Origin: Vibrio diazotrophicus
Lineage (GTDB): Bacteria > Pseudomonadota > Gammaproteobacteria > Enterobacterales > Vibrionaceae
Assembly: GCF_038452265.1 (NCBI RefSeq)
Contig: NZ_CP151842.1
Coordinates: 1,364,001-1,428,000, forward strand
Length of the DNA: 64,000 nucleotides
Direction: 5' to 3'
Shown here: in pieces, positions 18,587-27,476 of the stretch
Position numbering within the stretch: the stretch's first letter is position 1
How the letters are laid out: every line of letters begins with the position of its first letter
Made by a program: the position numbers and the translations under genes
Notes under the pieces: generated by a model
Database searches by the model: none
Seen by the model: the letters and a program-made list of their open reading frames with translations, nothing else
Told to the model about the DNA's origin: nothing

Positions 18587-18855
18587 TAGCCAAGCATTCC
18601 GGGTATATTGAGGAACAGGTAATCAAACAACTCCATAATTTGGCGTATCATCCAATGGCCAGCAAATATGACCATTAACATAGTCACGATGAGTCGGGGA
18701 AGAAAACTGAGTGTCTGTTCGTTAATCTGAGTTGCGGCCTGAAAAACAGCAACACCTAGTCCCACAATTAAACCAGGAACAACCAATACAGCGACAATTA
18801 GGATGATCAACCAAACGGCTTGAGAAATGAGGGTTACGACATACTCAGGAGTCAT
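18586..18855 (-). CDS. fliQ: Lateral flagellar export protein FliQ
   Basis: An 89-residue protein with two membrane helices in a hairpin, starting MTPEYVVTLISQAVWLIILI and containing QAATQINEQTLSFLPRL, the conserved FliQ segment. It packs around the FliP-FliR channel. Its stop overlaps the fliR start. Confidence 0.97.
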   Translation of the reverse strand: MTPEYVVTLISQAVWLIILIVAVLVVPGLIVGLGVAVFQAATQINEQTLSFLPRLIVTMLMVIFAGHWMIRQIMELFDYLFLNIPGMLG

Positions 18856-18870
18856 TTAATAATCCTCAAT

Positions 18871-19629
18871 TTATGGAGCGAAACTGGCGGAAAGAGTACC
18901 GACGGTCATTGCCCATCCATCCACGAGAACGAAAATAATTAGCTTAAATGGTAATGAAACAATAAGCGGGGATAGCATCATCATACCCATTGCCATCAAT
19001 ACACTGGCAATCACCAGATCAATGACCAAGAAAGGAATAAACAGCATAAATCCTATCTGAAAAGCAGTTTTCAACTCACTGATAACAAAAGCGGGCAGTA
19101 CAACAGCAAAAGAAATGTCTTCTACGTTCTGATCTAACGGTTCATTAGCGATACGAAGCATTTGCTCGAGAGAGCTTTGATGTGTTTGAGCAAGCATAAA
19201 ATGTCGTACAGGTTTTTCGGCAACAGAGAATGCTTGCATCAAGGTTATCTCACCTTGGTCGTAAGGCTTAAATGCGTGTTCATATACGTCAGTCCAGACG
19301 GGGCGCATTATGAGGATAGTAAGCGCGAGTGCTATACCAACTAATACACGATTGGGAGGGCTTTGTTGCAGACCAAGAGCCTGACGCAAAATAGCAAGCA
19401 CAACAATAATACGCGTAAAGCTGGTAGCCATCATAATAAAGGCCGGTATAAAACTTAGCGCTGTCATCAACAACAGAATCTGCAGTTTTACACTGTATTC
19501 CTGTTGAGTATTGCCGTCAGTGACACTGAACATAGTAAGACCGTTTTCTGCTGCAAGCGTTGGCATCGATAACAATGACAGCAACAACACCATTATGCTT
19601 AAGCGGTATAAAGAAAGCGGCTTATTCAT
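18871..19629 (-). CDS. fliP: Lateral flagellar export protein FliP
   Basis: A 252-residue FliP with a cleavable signal peptide (~1-27, ending PTLAAE), then helices and the conserved SFTRIIVVLAILRQALGLQQ region, which is the FliP family signature. It forms the pentameric core of the export channel. No fliO gene is present between fliN and fliP, where polar-type systems carry one. Confidence 0.97.
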   Translation of the reverse strand: MNKPLSLYRLSIMVLLLSLLSMPTLAAENGLTMFSVTDGNTQQEYSVKLQILLLMTALSFIPAFIMMATSFTRIIVVLAILRQALGLQQSPPNRVLVGIALALTILIMRPVWTDVYEHAFKPYDQGEITLMQAFSVAEKPVRHFMLAQTHQSSLEQMLRIANEPLDQNVEDISFAVVLPAFVISELKTAFQIGFMLFIPFLVIDLVIASVLMAMGMMMLSPLIVSLPFKLIIFVLVDGWAMTVGTLSASFAP

Positions 19630-19644
19630 TTTTATAACCTGAGA

Positions 19645-20010
19645 TTAACCAACGGATGTTAAAGCTGAATCAATCACGTCAATGAGACGCAGACCATACT
19701 TCTCATTTACGATAACGACTTCCGCATGGCCCAGTAATGAACCGTTCACTTTTACGTCTAAAGGCTCGCCATTTAGCTTATCCAATTCAATGACAGAGCC
19801 TTCACCCGCTTTCATTAAATCGCCTAAAGAAAGTTCTTTACTGGCAACCTCTAACGTTACGGTTACGGGAATATTTTTGAAAAAACTTAAATCCCTTTCG
19901 CTTTTGGGTGCTTCTTCATTTACAGCACTTTCTTCAGATTCATCGAGGTGAAATTGACCAAAATTCAGGTCATCGTCATCGAAGTTCAAAGCGTCCAAAG
20001 AGTCACTCAT
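19645..20010 (-). CDS. fliN: Lateral flagellar switch protein FliN
   Basis: A 121-residue FliN. An acidic, variable N-terminus (~1-40) precedes the SpoA/C-ring domain (~45-121) with IPVTVTLEVASKELSLGDL and LGHAEVVIVNEKYGLRLID. It builds the lower C-ring together with FliM. It begins 3 bp after the fliM stop. Confidence 0.96.
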   Translation of the reverse strand: MSDSLDALNFDDDDLNFGQFHLDESEESAVNEEAPKSERDLSFFKNIPVTVTLEVASKELSLGDLMKAGEGSVIELDKLNGEPLDVKVNGSLLGHAEVVIVNEKYGLRLIDVIDSALTSVG

Positions 20011-20013
20011 TTG

Positions 20014-20826
20014 TTAGGAATCCTTATCTTGGTTCAAAATTAAAACTAATTGCCCGTCTTGTTCTGCAACTCGACCAGTAAAGAGATTGGCATTGCCGAT
20101 ACTGACAGGAGGGGATGACAACAGATCGATGGGAAGTATGTCTTGCGGCGATAAACTTAATACTTCGCTTAGAGTCATGGTTTTCTTGCTCAAAAGAACA
20201 TTGAGTCTCACTGGCGTAGTTTTTAGCGATTCATAAAACTGAGGCTTTAAGTTTTCGTTTGACTGCAAATCAAGCTGGTTGATCAGCGTTTGAACCAGGC
20301 GATTATCAAAGAATACAGCCAGCTCACCGTTATGTTCACCACTAGTCACACTCAAATCAGCCTTAATGCCTGTACCGAAAGCCACATCTTCTCCGCTGGT
20401 TCGCCACATTTCTTTTGGGGCTACCCATTGACTGATTAACTTGCCTATACGGTCTTGAAGACGTTTGTCACTACTAGTAATTACGGTTTGTTTACGTTCA
20501 ATATCTGTGCCATAAAAACGGTCAGAAAATCTAATTAATGATTTGTCATCTAGATTGATAAATAAAGAGCCACCGCTTTCATGACTGTACTGAGAAACCG
20601 TTTTCATATTGAAGGATAAATTGCTTAATTCGAATATTTCAACCGACTTGATATTAATATCTATATATGGGCCACTCAGCCAAGATTGAAGTTCTGTAAT
20701 TAGGCCATTGGTTGAGTCATTTATGATTTTTGCTAACTTTTCTCGGACGATATGAATTGGTTTGCCTAGTAATTCTACATTTAAAGGTTTTACATCGGTA
20801 TTTAAATTTTCAATTAGTTCTGACAT
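20014..20826 (-). CDS. fliM: Lateral flagellar switch protein FliM (short)
   Basis: A 270-residue FliM, shorter than the ~330 residues usual in chemotactic motors. The middle domain and the C-terminal SpoA-like domain (~195-265, PVRLNVLLSKKTMTLSEVLS) are present. The N-terminus (MSELIENLNTDVKPLNVELL) lacks the LSQxEIDALL-type CheY-binding motif. It is the first gene of the fliMNPQR-flhBA operon. A sigma-54-type promoter upstream is at best weak. Confidence 0.9.
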   Translation of the reverse strand: MSELIENLNTDVKPLNVELLGKPIHIVREKLAKIINDSTNGLITELQSWLSGPYIDINIKSVEIFELSNLSFNMKTVSQYSHESGGSLFINLDDKSLIRFSDRFYGTDIERKQTVITSSDKRLQDRIGKLISQWVAPKEMWRTSGEDVAFGTGIKADLSVTSGEHNGELAVFFDNRLVQTLINQLDLQSNENLKPQFYESLKTTPVRLNVLLSKKTMTLSEVLSLSPQDILPIDLLSSPPVSIGNANLFTGRVAEQDGQLVLILNQDKDS

Positions 20827-21390
20827 TTATATTTTACCGTTTCATGACAATTCATTTTTAGTCGTATTGAGCAGCATTCTAATCAATAAAACTAATATTT
20901 TTTTACCTATAAAAATCATATTTGTGATATTTATTCCAAAATGAATCTTGTGATGTTTTTCACTTATTTTTGGTGGTTAATTATTGATTTGATTGTGCAA
21001 ATTCTGGGCGATTAATAATCTTTGGTTATCAATTTTTAGTGGGTTTTTGAATTAAGTTGTTGTAAATAAATGGATTGATGGCGGGGATTTAGATGGTTCC
21101 TAGTACAAGAACATACATAACAACGGCTTATGTTACGGTTGTTAAGGTTTCTAGGCGTTATGTATGGTTCGTTGTCTCTCCTAGGTTTTGCATGTCTAAT
21201 AAAATAAAATTACGAGTATTTTATGAGAGGTAAAATGTGCATTTGTTCCAGTTTTCAATTTAAGTTTGAGTTAAATATATAAAGCTTTTGAAATATAGAA
21301 ATCTTTATGTAAATTGTTTTTTTCTAATGAAATGTGTGTCAGAGTAGTGTCAGTTAAAGTTTTGAACGGCTATTTTTGGATGTTTGTAAA
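20827..21390. other. Divergent promoter region between fliM and motY
   Basis: This ~560-bp AT-rich stretch separates the leftward fliM operon from the rightward motY-lafK operon and holds no convincing gene. It must contain both promoters. I found a large inverted repeat at 21109-21170 and only a weak sigma-54-like match at 20997-21011 on the minus strand. As lafK is in this rightward operon, this is probably where higher-level control of the lateral system enters. Confidence 0.6.
21109..21170. repeat. Inverted repeat upstream of motY-lafK
   Basis: GAACATACATAAC (21109-21121) pairs with GTTATGTATGGTTC (21157-21170), perfect over 13 bp except one bulged base. The 35-nt spacer contains AACAAC and GTTGTT, so alternative pairings exist. 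It is not followed by a T run. It may be a bipartite protein-binding site or an mRNA leader structure. Confidence 0.55.
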
Positions 21391-22293
21391 ATGTTTCGCT
21401 CAGTTGTTTTCTTTTTAATTGTAGTTTTATCGTTCGAATCTTATGCGAATGAAAAAATTGAAGTGCCAATGGATATGTCTTCTTGGATCTATAAAGAGGA
21501 ACCAACGGCTTGCAATTTAATTCATGCGGAAGTTCCGCAGGGGAAGTTTTATTTCCGCTCTGAGACAAATAATCAGGTCACATTTGAATATGAATTGGCG
21601 AATACATTGAATGTTTGGAAAACAGCGGAACTTTCTTTGTTGGAGCCGCCTTGGTCAGAACTGCATAAAGTCATTGAAATGAGTCAGGGATATAAGCGGG
21701 CAGCGTCTCACTTTTTATTTCGAGATCATATAAGCGAAACACTAAAGTCCGCAGAACAAGGAAAGTGGTTGCAGCTTTCACTTCATGACAGCTCTCGTTC
21801 AAAACGACTCGATATCATTGTTCCGACCATTCGGGCTCAATCTCCTATTGCTGAGTTTATCGAATGTAAGAATCGTCTGCCTTCAATGACGTATTCCGAT
21901 GCGAAAGATACATTTATTTATTATCGAAGTGGCCAAAAAACACTGAGTCAAAACCAGCGTGCGCAGCTAAGCGCGTTGGCAGAATACATCCACTGGGACG
22001 CTTTGGTTACCAAGGTATTGATCGACGGCTATACAGACAGTGTCGGATCAAGGTTGGGTAACATTCAAATTTCAAAAGAACGTGCAGAAGAAGTGGCACA
22101 GTATTTGGATAAATTAGGTATAGGTAAAGAAAACATGCAGATACGAGCACATGGTTCCCGGTATCCGATGATGACTAACAACACAGAAAAGGGGCGTTCC
22201 AAAAACCGCCGCGTAATGATTCGCATCGTTAGAAATAACGAGACTGTTGTTAAAACACTCACCCAACACCAAGTAACCAGTGAAGGTCAGTAA
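21391..22293 (+). CDS. motY: Lateral MotY-like OmpA-family protein
   Basis: The protein has ~300 residues with a signal peptide (MFRSVVFFLIVVLSFESYAN, cleaved near residue 20). An N-terminal MotY-type domain (~21-150, starting EVPMDMSSW) is followed by a C-terminal OmpA-like peptidoglycan-binding domain (~175-285) with IDGYTDSVGS and GRSKNRRVMIRI. It should form the T-ring that anchors stators of the lateral motor. ATG 21391 is chosen over a TTG five codons earlier because the signal peptide starts there. Its stop overlaps the lafK start (TAATG). Confidence 0.9.
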   Translation: MFRSVVFFLIVVLSFESYANEKIEVPMDMSSWIYKEEPTACNLIHAEVPQGKFYFRSETNNQVTFEYELANTLNVWKTAELSLLEPPWSELHKVIEMSQGYKRAASHFLFRDHISETLKSAEQGKWLQLSLHDSSRSKRLDIIVPTIRAQSPIAEFIECKNRLPSMTYSDAKDTFIYYRSGQKTLSQNQRAQLSALAEYIHWDALVTKVLIDGYTDSVGSRLGNIQISKERAEEVAQYLDKLGIGKENMQIRAHGSRYPMMTNNTEKGRSKNRRVMIRIVRNNETVVKTLTQHQVTSEGQ

Positions 22294-23624
22294 TGTCTAC
22301 GTTAGATATATTATTAGTCGAGCCGAATGAGCTTTTGGCTCAATCTGTTATAGAAGTGTTGACTGACGCTGGTTATAACGTACGTCATGAACGCACAGGC
22401 CGAAACGCTCTACTACAGAGTCCGGCTTCAATTACAATCGTTAGCTCCAATTTATGTGATATTTCAGTACACGATTGGGTTGCATGCCATCAGAAGCAAA
22501 GTCGCTCTGGGGTTGCCATCGCGATTGTAGAACAAGATCAAGGTGTTTTGGCTGCCGAAACCATGAAGGCTGGCGCGACAGACTATTTGTTACGTCCGTT
22601 TGAATCCAATCAGCTTCTTAACCTAATTCATAGAGTTGAAGCTCTCAAAAAACCAATGGCTAACATTGTTGCAGAATCTTGGCGTAGTAAACAGGTTCTG
22701 CAGCTAGCTCACAGAGCAGCTTGTACAAACGCGAGTGTATTGATTACTGGTGAATCTGGTACAGGTAAAGAGGTTCTCGCTCGCTATGTTCATGAGCAAT
22801 CATCAAGATCAAACGGGGCATTTGTTGGCGTTAACTGTGCTGCAATACCCGAATCAATGCTAGAAGCGGTTCTATTTGGTCACGTAAAAGGTGCGTTCAC
22901 AGGTGCGTTGGCGTCGCAAAGTGGTAAATTCGAAGAGGCTAACGGAGGAACCATACTGCTGGACGAAATTGGAGAAATGTCCCCAGCAGTTCAGGCTAAA
23001 CTTCTACGTGTACTTCAGGAGCGTGAAGTAGAAAGAGTGGGCAGTCACAAGGCTATTAAACTTGATATCCGTGTGATAGCTGCAACCAATAAAGATCTTC
23101 GAGAAGCCGTACAAAAGGGGCAGTTTCGCGAGGACTTATACTACCGCTTAGACGTATTACCTTTACATTGGCCTCCGCTACGTGAACGTAAAGAGGACAT
23201 ACTTCCAATTAGTCAGTTCTTTATCAAAAAATATCAGGAAGCAAGTTCTTGCTTTCTTTCTCAAGACGCCAAAATAGCGCTCAGTCAATACGACTGGCCA
23301 GGCAATATACGCGAACTTGAAAATGTAATTCAACGTGCTTTAGTCATGCGTCACGGAGACTATATTACTGCGCAGGACCTCATGCTTCCCGTTGAAGTCA
23401 GTTCAATAAACCATAGTTCTACATCAGATCAAACGTTTGGTCACGTTGAAGCAAAAAAACAGGCTGAGTATCAATACATATTAGAAAAGTTACGTCAGTT
23501 CGGTGGCAACCGAACCAAGACAGCTAGCGCGTTAGGTGTTTCAACCCGAGCATTACGATACAAATTGGCGGCAATGAGAGATCAAGGTATTGATCTTCAG
23601 TCAATACTTGGCTCAGCGGCATAA
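22293..23624 (+). CDS. lafK: Lateral flagellar sigma-54 activator LafK
   Basis: A 443-residue NtrC-family activator. A receiver-like N-terminal domain (~1-115) has lost its phosphorylation site: the aspartate position falls in IVSSNLCD, and LRPF replaces LKPF. The AAA+ domain (~130-360) has intact Walker A GESGTGKE, the sigma-54-contacting GAFTGA loop and Walker B ILLDEIGE. A Fis-type helix-turn-helix ends the protein (~400-435, GGNRTKTASALGVSTRALRY). It should activate the sigma-54 promoters of the early lateral operons without classical phosphorylation, as FlrA/FleQ do. It is cotranscribed with motY and fliE. Confidence 0.95.
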   Translation: MSTLDILLVEPNELLAQSVIEVLTDAGYNVRHERTGRNALLQSPASITIVSSNLCDISVHDWVACHQKQSRSGVAIAIVEQDQGVLAAETMKAGATDYLLRPFESNQLLNLIHRVEALKKPMANIVAESWRSKQVLQLAHRAACTNASVLITGESGTGKEVLARYVHEQSSRSNGAFVGVNCAAIPESMLEAVLFGHVKGAFTGALASQSGKFEEANGGTILLDEIGEMSPAVQAKLLRVLQEREVERVGSHKAIKLDIRVIAATNKDLREAVQKGQFREDLYYRLDVLPLHWPPLRERKEDILPISQFFIKKYQEASSCFLSQDAKIALSQYDWPGNIRELENVIQRALVMRHGDYITAQDLMLPVEVSSINHSSTSDQTFGHVEAKKQAEYQYILEKLRQFGGNRTKTASALGVSTRALRYKLAAMRDQGIDLQSILGSAA

Positions 23625-23638
23625 AAAGGAGAATAGAA

Positions 23639-23995
23639 ATGGCAGATTTACCTTTTGGGAATGTAATGTCAGCCGAGCAATTGATGCTCACGAAAATGGA
23701 TGCAATGCGAATACAAGCCTCTCCAGAGTTTGTCGTGACTGCTAACCCTGTTGATATTCATACCGTAAATGAACCTATGTCGTTTTCAACTGCAATGACG
23801 GATGTACTTAACAAAGTTAATGATCATCAGTCGCTCGCAAGTAGCAAGATGACGGCGGTAGAAACCGGGGAAAGTGATGATCTGGTGGGCGCAATGATTG
23901 CGAGCCAGAAAGCGAGTCTGTCATTCAATGCATTATTGCAGGTACGCAATAAAGTGGTTGGTTCATTTGAAGATATTATGAAAATGCCGGTGTAA
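23639..23995 (+). CDS. fliE: Lateral MS ring-rod junction protein FliE
   Basis: A 118-residue FliE whose conserved C-terminal half (~60-118) contains DDLVGAMIASQKASLSFNAL and ends VRNKVVGSFEDIMKMPV, the family signature. It links the MS ring to the proximal rod. It lies 14 bp after lafK, with AAGGAGAA before the ATG, and therefore has no separate promoter. Confidence 0.95.
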   Translation: MADLPFGNVMSAEQLMLTKMDAMRIQASPEFVVTANPVDIHTVNEPMSFSTAMTDVLNKVNDHQSLASSKMTAVETGESDDLVGAMIASQKASLSFNALLQVRNKVVGSFEDIMKMPV

Positions 23996-23998
23996 AAC

Positions 23999-25747
23999 AT
24001 GTCTGAACTTCAAACTCAAACGGCTGGTGCGCTTAGCCTCAGTTCTAATCAGCCAAGAGCCTCTTCAGCGAAAGGAATGGACGACTTTGGTAATAAGCTA
24101 AAGCAGCTATGGTCAAGCAGTCAGCGAAATTTAGTACTGTCTGCGGTGCTGGCTGCCATTGTTGCGGCTTTAATTGTTGTTGCGTTGTGGAGTTCATCAC
24201 AAGGCTTTCGCCCTTTATACGGGCACAACGAGCAATTCGATGTAGGCGAAGTTGTATCGGTACTGGAAGCTGAAGGTATCGATTACCGTTTGCAGGACCA
24301 AAACGGACAAGTTTTGGTCTCTGAAGATGAAGTAGCACGAGCGCGTATGCTATTAGCTGCTAAAGGTATTAAAGCTAAACTTCCTACTGGCCTTGATTCA
24401 CTTAAAGAGGACAGCTCATTAGGAACGAGCCAGTTTATGGAAACGGCTCGATATCGTCACGGATTAGAAGGTGAATTGGTTAGGACAATTATTGCATTAA
24501 ATGCCGTTTCTAATGCTCGTGTTCATTTAGCGATTCCTCGCCAAACATTGTTTGTGCGTCAACAAGGTGAAGCACCATCAGCCTCTGTCATGGTTGAGTT
24601 AAAACCTGGGTCAGATTTAAAACCAGAGCAGGTTGAAGCCATTGTGAATCTGGTCGTTGGTAGCGTCATCGGTATGAAACCAGAATCGGTATCTGTTATT
24701 GATCAATATGGTCGCTTACTAAGTGCTGACGTCGGCTCGACTGAATCTGGCAAAGTAAATGCCAAATATCTTGAGTACCAGAGAAATGTTGAACAGCAGA
24801 TTATCAAACGTGCTGCTGACATGTTGACGCCTATATTGGGTTCAAGCAACTTTCGTGTTCAGGTCGCTGCGGATATGGATTTTAGCCGAGTAGAGGAAAC
24901 CCAAGAAATCCTAGATAACAATCCAGTCGTCAGTAACGAACATACAGTTCATGATAATTCGATTGATCAGATTGCTCTTGGTGTGCCAGGGTCGTTAAGT
25001 AACCAACCTCCGGTTACGGGTGAGCAACCCACTCAGGACAGTCAAAACACAAATGCACGCGCAGAAATTAAACGTCAGTATGCTGTGGGTTCAAGTGTAA
25101 GAAGAACACAGTTTCAACAGGGACAGATTAAGAAACTCAATGTATCTGTATTGTTGAATTCTGTGGTAGCTCCAGATGGGAGTGCTTGGACTAATCAAGA
25201 GAAATCAGAGCTTTCTGAAATGATTATGGAAGCGGTCGGCATCAATGCTGAGCGCGGTGATAGCTTCAGTTTAAGTAGCTTTAACTTTACACCAATAGAG
25301 ATCGAAGCTCCGCCAGAAATACCTTGGTGGCAGGACCCAACCATTCAACAACCGCTACGTTACGTTATAGGTGGAATGTTAGGTTTGGCCATGATTATGT
25401 TTGTTCTACGACCATTGGTTATGCACCTAACCGGAGCAGACCGACGTAATCTGGAACTTGAAGTACCTTCATTGCTAGATGAACCGTCTTACGAAGATGT
25501 ACAAACTAAGTCTGATCGTGAATATGAAGAAAATCTCAATCGACGATTAGCAGAAAAAGGCATTAGTACATCCAATGGATTAGATGTGAGTAGTGAACTA
25601 TTACCACCTCCAGGTTCTCCATTAGAAATCCAATTGAAGCATCTGCAGCTTATCGCGAATGAAGAGCCGCAGCGTGTCGCCGAGATATTGAAACAGTGGG
25701 TAAATGTGAATGAGCACAGCACAGTCAATGCAGAACCAAGAGCTTGA
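23999..25747 (+). CDS. fliF: Lateral MS-ring protein FliF
   Basis: A 582-residue FliF with two membrane helices (~45-65 and ~455-475). Between them lie the periplasmic ring-building domains, including TARYRHGLEGELVRTI and NARVHLAIPRQTLFVR. The cytoplasmic C-terminal tail binds FliG. It forms the MS ring on which the rotor is built. The 3' end overlaps fliG by 38 bp. Confidence 0.96.
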   Translation: MSELQTQTAGALSLSSNQPRASSAKGMDDFGNKLKQLWSSSQRNLVLSAVLAAIVAALIVVALWSSSQGFRPLYGHNEQFDVGEVVSVLEAEGIDYRLQDQNGQVLVSEDEVARARMLLAAKGIKAKLPTGLDSLKEDSSLGTSQFMETARYRHGLEGELVRTIIALNAVSNARVHLAIPRQTLFVRQQGEAPSASVMVELKPGSDLKPEQVEAIVNLVVGSVIGMKPESVSVIDQYGRLLSADVGSTESGKVNAKYLEYQRNVEQQIIKRAADMLTPILGSSNFRVQVAADMDFSRVEETQEILDNNPVVSNEHTVHDNSIDQIALGVPGSLSNQPPVTGEQPTQDSQNTNARAEIKRQYAVGSSVRRTQFQQGQIKKLNVSVLLNSVVAPDGSAWTNQEKSELSEMIMEAVGINAERGDSFSLSSFNFTPIEIEAPPEIPWWQDPTIQQPLRYVIGGMLGLAMIMFVLRPLVMHLTGADRRNLELEVPSLLDEPSYEDVQTKSDREYEENLNRRLAEKGISTSNGLDVSSELLPPPGSPLEIQLKHLQLIANEEPQRVAEILKQWVNVNEHSTVNAEPRA

Positions 25748-26729
25748 ATACGTAGAGCAAACAGCGTTAGTGCTGTTGGGGATGGGTGAAGACGCCGCAG
25801 CCAAAGTGCTACGTCATTTCTCTCGAGACGAAACACAACGTGTCACTCGCGCTATGGCGAAGTTGAGTGGTATTAAAAGCGAAAAAGCGAAAAATGTCAT
25901 ACAGAAGTTTTTCGAAGATTTTCGCCAGCACAGTGGTATACGTGGTGCATCGAAAGATTACTTGTCTAATACCCTTCGTAAAGCGTTGGGTAACGATTTA
26001 GCCAAGGGATTATTAAATGATCTTTATGGTGATGAGATTCGCAATAATATGCAGCGTCTGCAATGGGTAGATTCCGAGATACTTGCCCGTTTTATTGCAA
26101 ACGAGCACCCACAAATGCAAGCCATATTCCTTGCCTATTTGCCACCAGAGAGTTCTTCTGCGGTTTTAAAAAGTTTACCTCAGGATTACCACGATGAATT
26201 ATTGTTCCGAATTGCACGCATTCAAGATATCGACCATCAGGTGGCTGGTGATTTGAACGAACTGATTGAGCGTTGTATTGAGCAAATCTCAGTGACGCAA
26301 AGTGCACCTTTGTCAGGCGTTAAGCAAGTCGCTGACATCATTAACCGTTTTGATGGTGATAGAGCGTCATTGATGGAGATGCTTCGTTTACACGACGAAG
26401 ATGTGGTTAATGAAATTGAACAAAATATGTTTGATTTCATGGTGTTGGGGCGTCAAAGCGAAGACACCATGGATCGTCTGGTTCAACAAATACCGATGGA
26501 ACTTTGGGCGGCCGCACTTAAAGGCGCCGAAATTACGTTGCAGCAAGCGATTAAGCGTTCCATGCCTCAACGTATGATTAAGACTCTCGAAGATGAGATG
26601 CAAGTGCGTGGAGCGATTCCTCGCAGTCGTGTAGAAAGTGCTCGTCAGGAAATTATGCAGACTGTTCGTGAACTCAATGAAATGAATGAGATTGATCTGC
26701 AGCTCTATCAGGAACCGACGGTGGAGTAA
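25710..26729 (+). CDS. fliG: Lateral flagellar rotor protein FliG
   Basis: A 339-residue FliG with N-terminal (~10-110, ALVLLGMGEDAAAKVLRHFS), middle (~115-200, EHPQMQAIFLAYLPPE) and C-terminal torque domains (~205-330, KQVADIINRF and EQNMFDFMVLG). The C-terminal domain interacts with LafT to generate torque. The start at ATG 25710 lies inside fliF; another ATG six codons later also fits. Confidence 0.96.
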   Translation: MSTAQSMQNQELEYVEQTALVLLGMGEDAAAKVLRHFSRDETQRVTRAMAKLSGIKSEKAKNVIQKFFEDFRQHSGIRGASKDYLSNTLRKALGNDLAKGLLNDLYGDEIRNNMQRLQWVDSEILARFIANEHPQMQAIFLAYLPPESSSAVLKSLPQDYHDELLFRIARIQDIDHQVAGDLNELIERCIEQISVTQSAPLSGVKQVADIINRFDGDRASLMEMLRLHDEDVVNEIEQNMFDFMVLGRQSEDTMDRLVQQIPMELWAAALKGAEITLQQAIKRSMPQRMIKTLEDEMQVRGAIPRSRVESARQEIMQTVRELNEMNEIDLQLYQEPTVE

Positions 26730-26732
26730 GTC

Positions 26733-27476
26733 ATGAATAAAAAAAAGGTCATGCGCCTTCCTTCCGATAGCTATCGGGTTCATCGTTTTCCACCGCTGGC
26801 ACAGCCAATACAGGGAAATGATGAATTCGTTTCTGAGAAAGAAACTCAAGGTTTGAAAGCAGATGTACAACAACAGCTAGAAGTAGGCTTTCAGCAGGGT
26901 CTGCAGCAAGGCTTTGATGAAGGCTTACGACAAGGAATTGAACAGGGAAAACAGCAGGGTGCAGTTGAAGGTCAGAAAGAGGGCTTTCAGAAAGGATTTC
27001 TTAACGGTGAGCAGTCAGGAAAAAAACTGTTTGCAGAAGCAGCTAAGCCAGTTAATGAGATATTGAAATCATTATCGCAGTGGCAGATTGAGCAGGAGCA
27101 GCAACAGCGCCACATTATTTGCGAACTGGTACAAAAAGTCGCCCAGCAAGTTATTCGTGCAGAACTCACGTTAATGCCGCAACAAATTCTGTCATTGGTT
27201 GATGAAACGCTACAAGCGATGCCAGGTAAACCTCAAAGGGTCGTTATACATTTAAATCCTCAAGATTTGGAGCGCATCAAGCAGGTGAGTACTGAACTAC
27301 CAGACGATTGGAAGCTGATTGCCAATAAAGACTTACCCGTTGGAGGTTGTCATTTGGTGACTGATGACGCCGAAGCAGATGTCAGTTGCGACTCGAGGTT
27401 AGAGTCATGCATGGACAACGTGAAACAGCACTTACTTGAAGAATCGTCTGAATCTGAGAACCAATATGAGCAATAA
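26733..27476 (+). CDS. fliH: Lateral flagellar export regulator FliH
   Basis: A 247-residue FliH. The N-terminal half contains a run of GxxxG-type repeats (~55-100, QQGLQQGFDEG and similar), a known FliH feature forming a helical dimer. The C-terminal half (~110-245) binds the FliI ATPase. It lies 3 bp after fliG, and its end overlaps fliI. Confidence 0.94.
   Translation: MNKKKVMRLPSDSYRVHRFPPLAQPIQGNDEFVSEKETQGLKADVQQQLEVGFQQGLQQGFDEGLRQGIEQGKQQGAVEGQKEGFQKGFLNGEQSGKKLFAEAAKPVNEILKSLSQWQIEQEQQQRHIICELVQKVAQQVIRAELTLMPQQILSLVDETLQAMPGKPQRVVIHLNPQDLERIKQVSTELPDDWKLIANKDLPVGGCHLVTDDAEADVSCDSRLESCMDNVKQHLLEESSESENQYEQ

Noticed and set aside
20997..21011. Sigma-54-like promoter before fliM (minus strand)
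   Set aside because: TCGCCC-AGAAT-TTGC keeps the -12 GC but has CG in place of the essential -24 GG, so it is too weak to list as a promoter.
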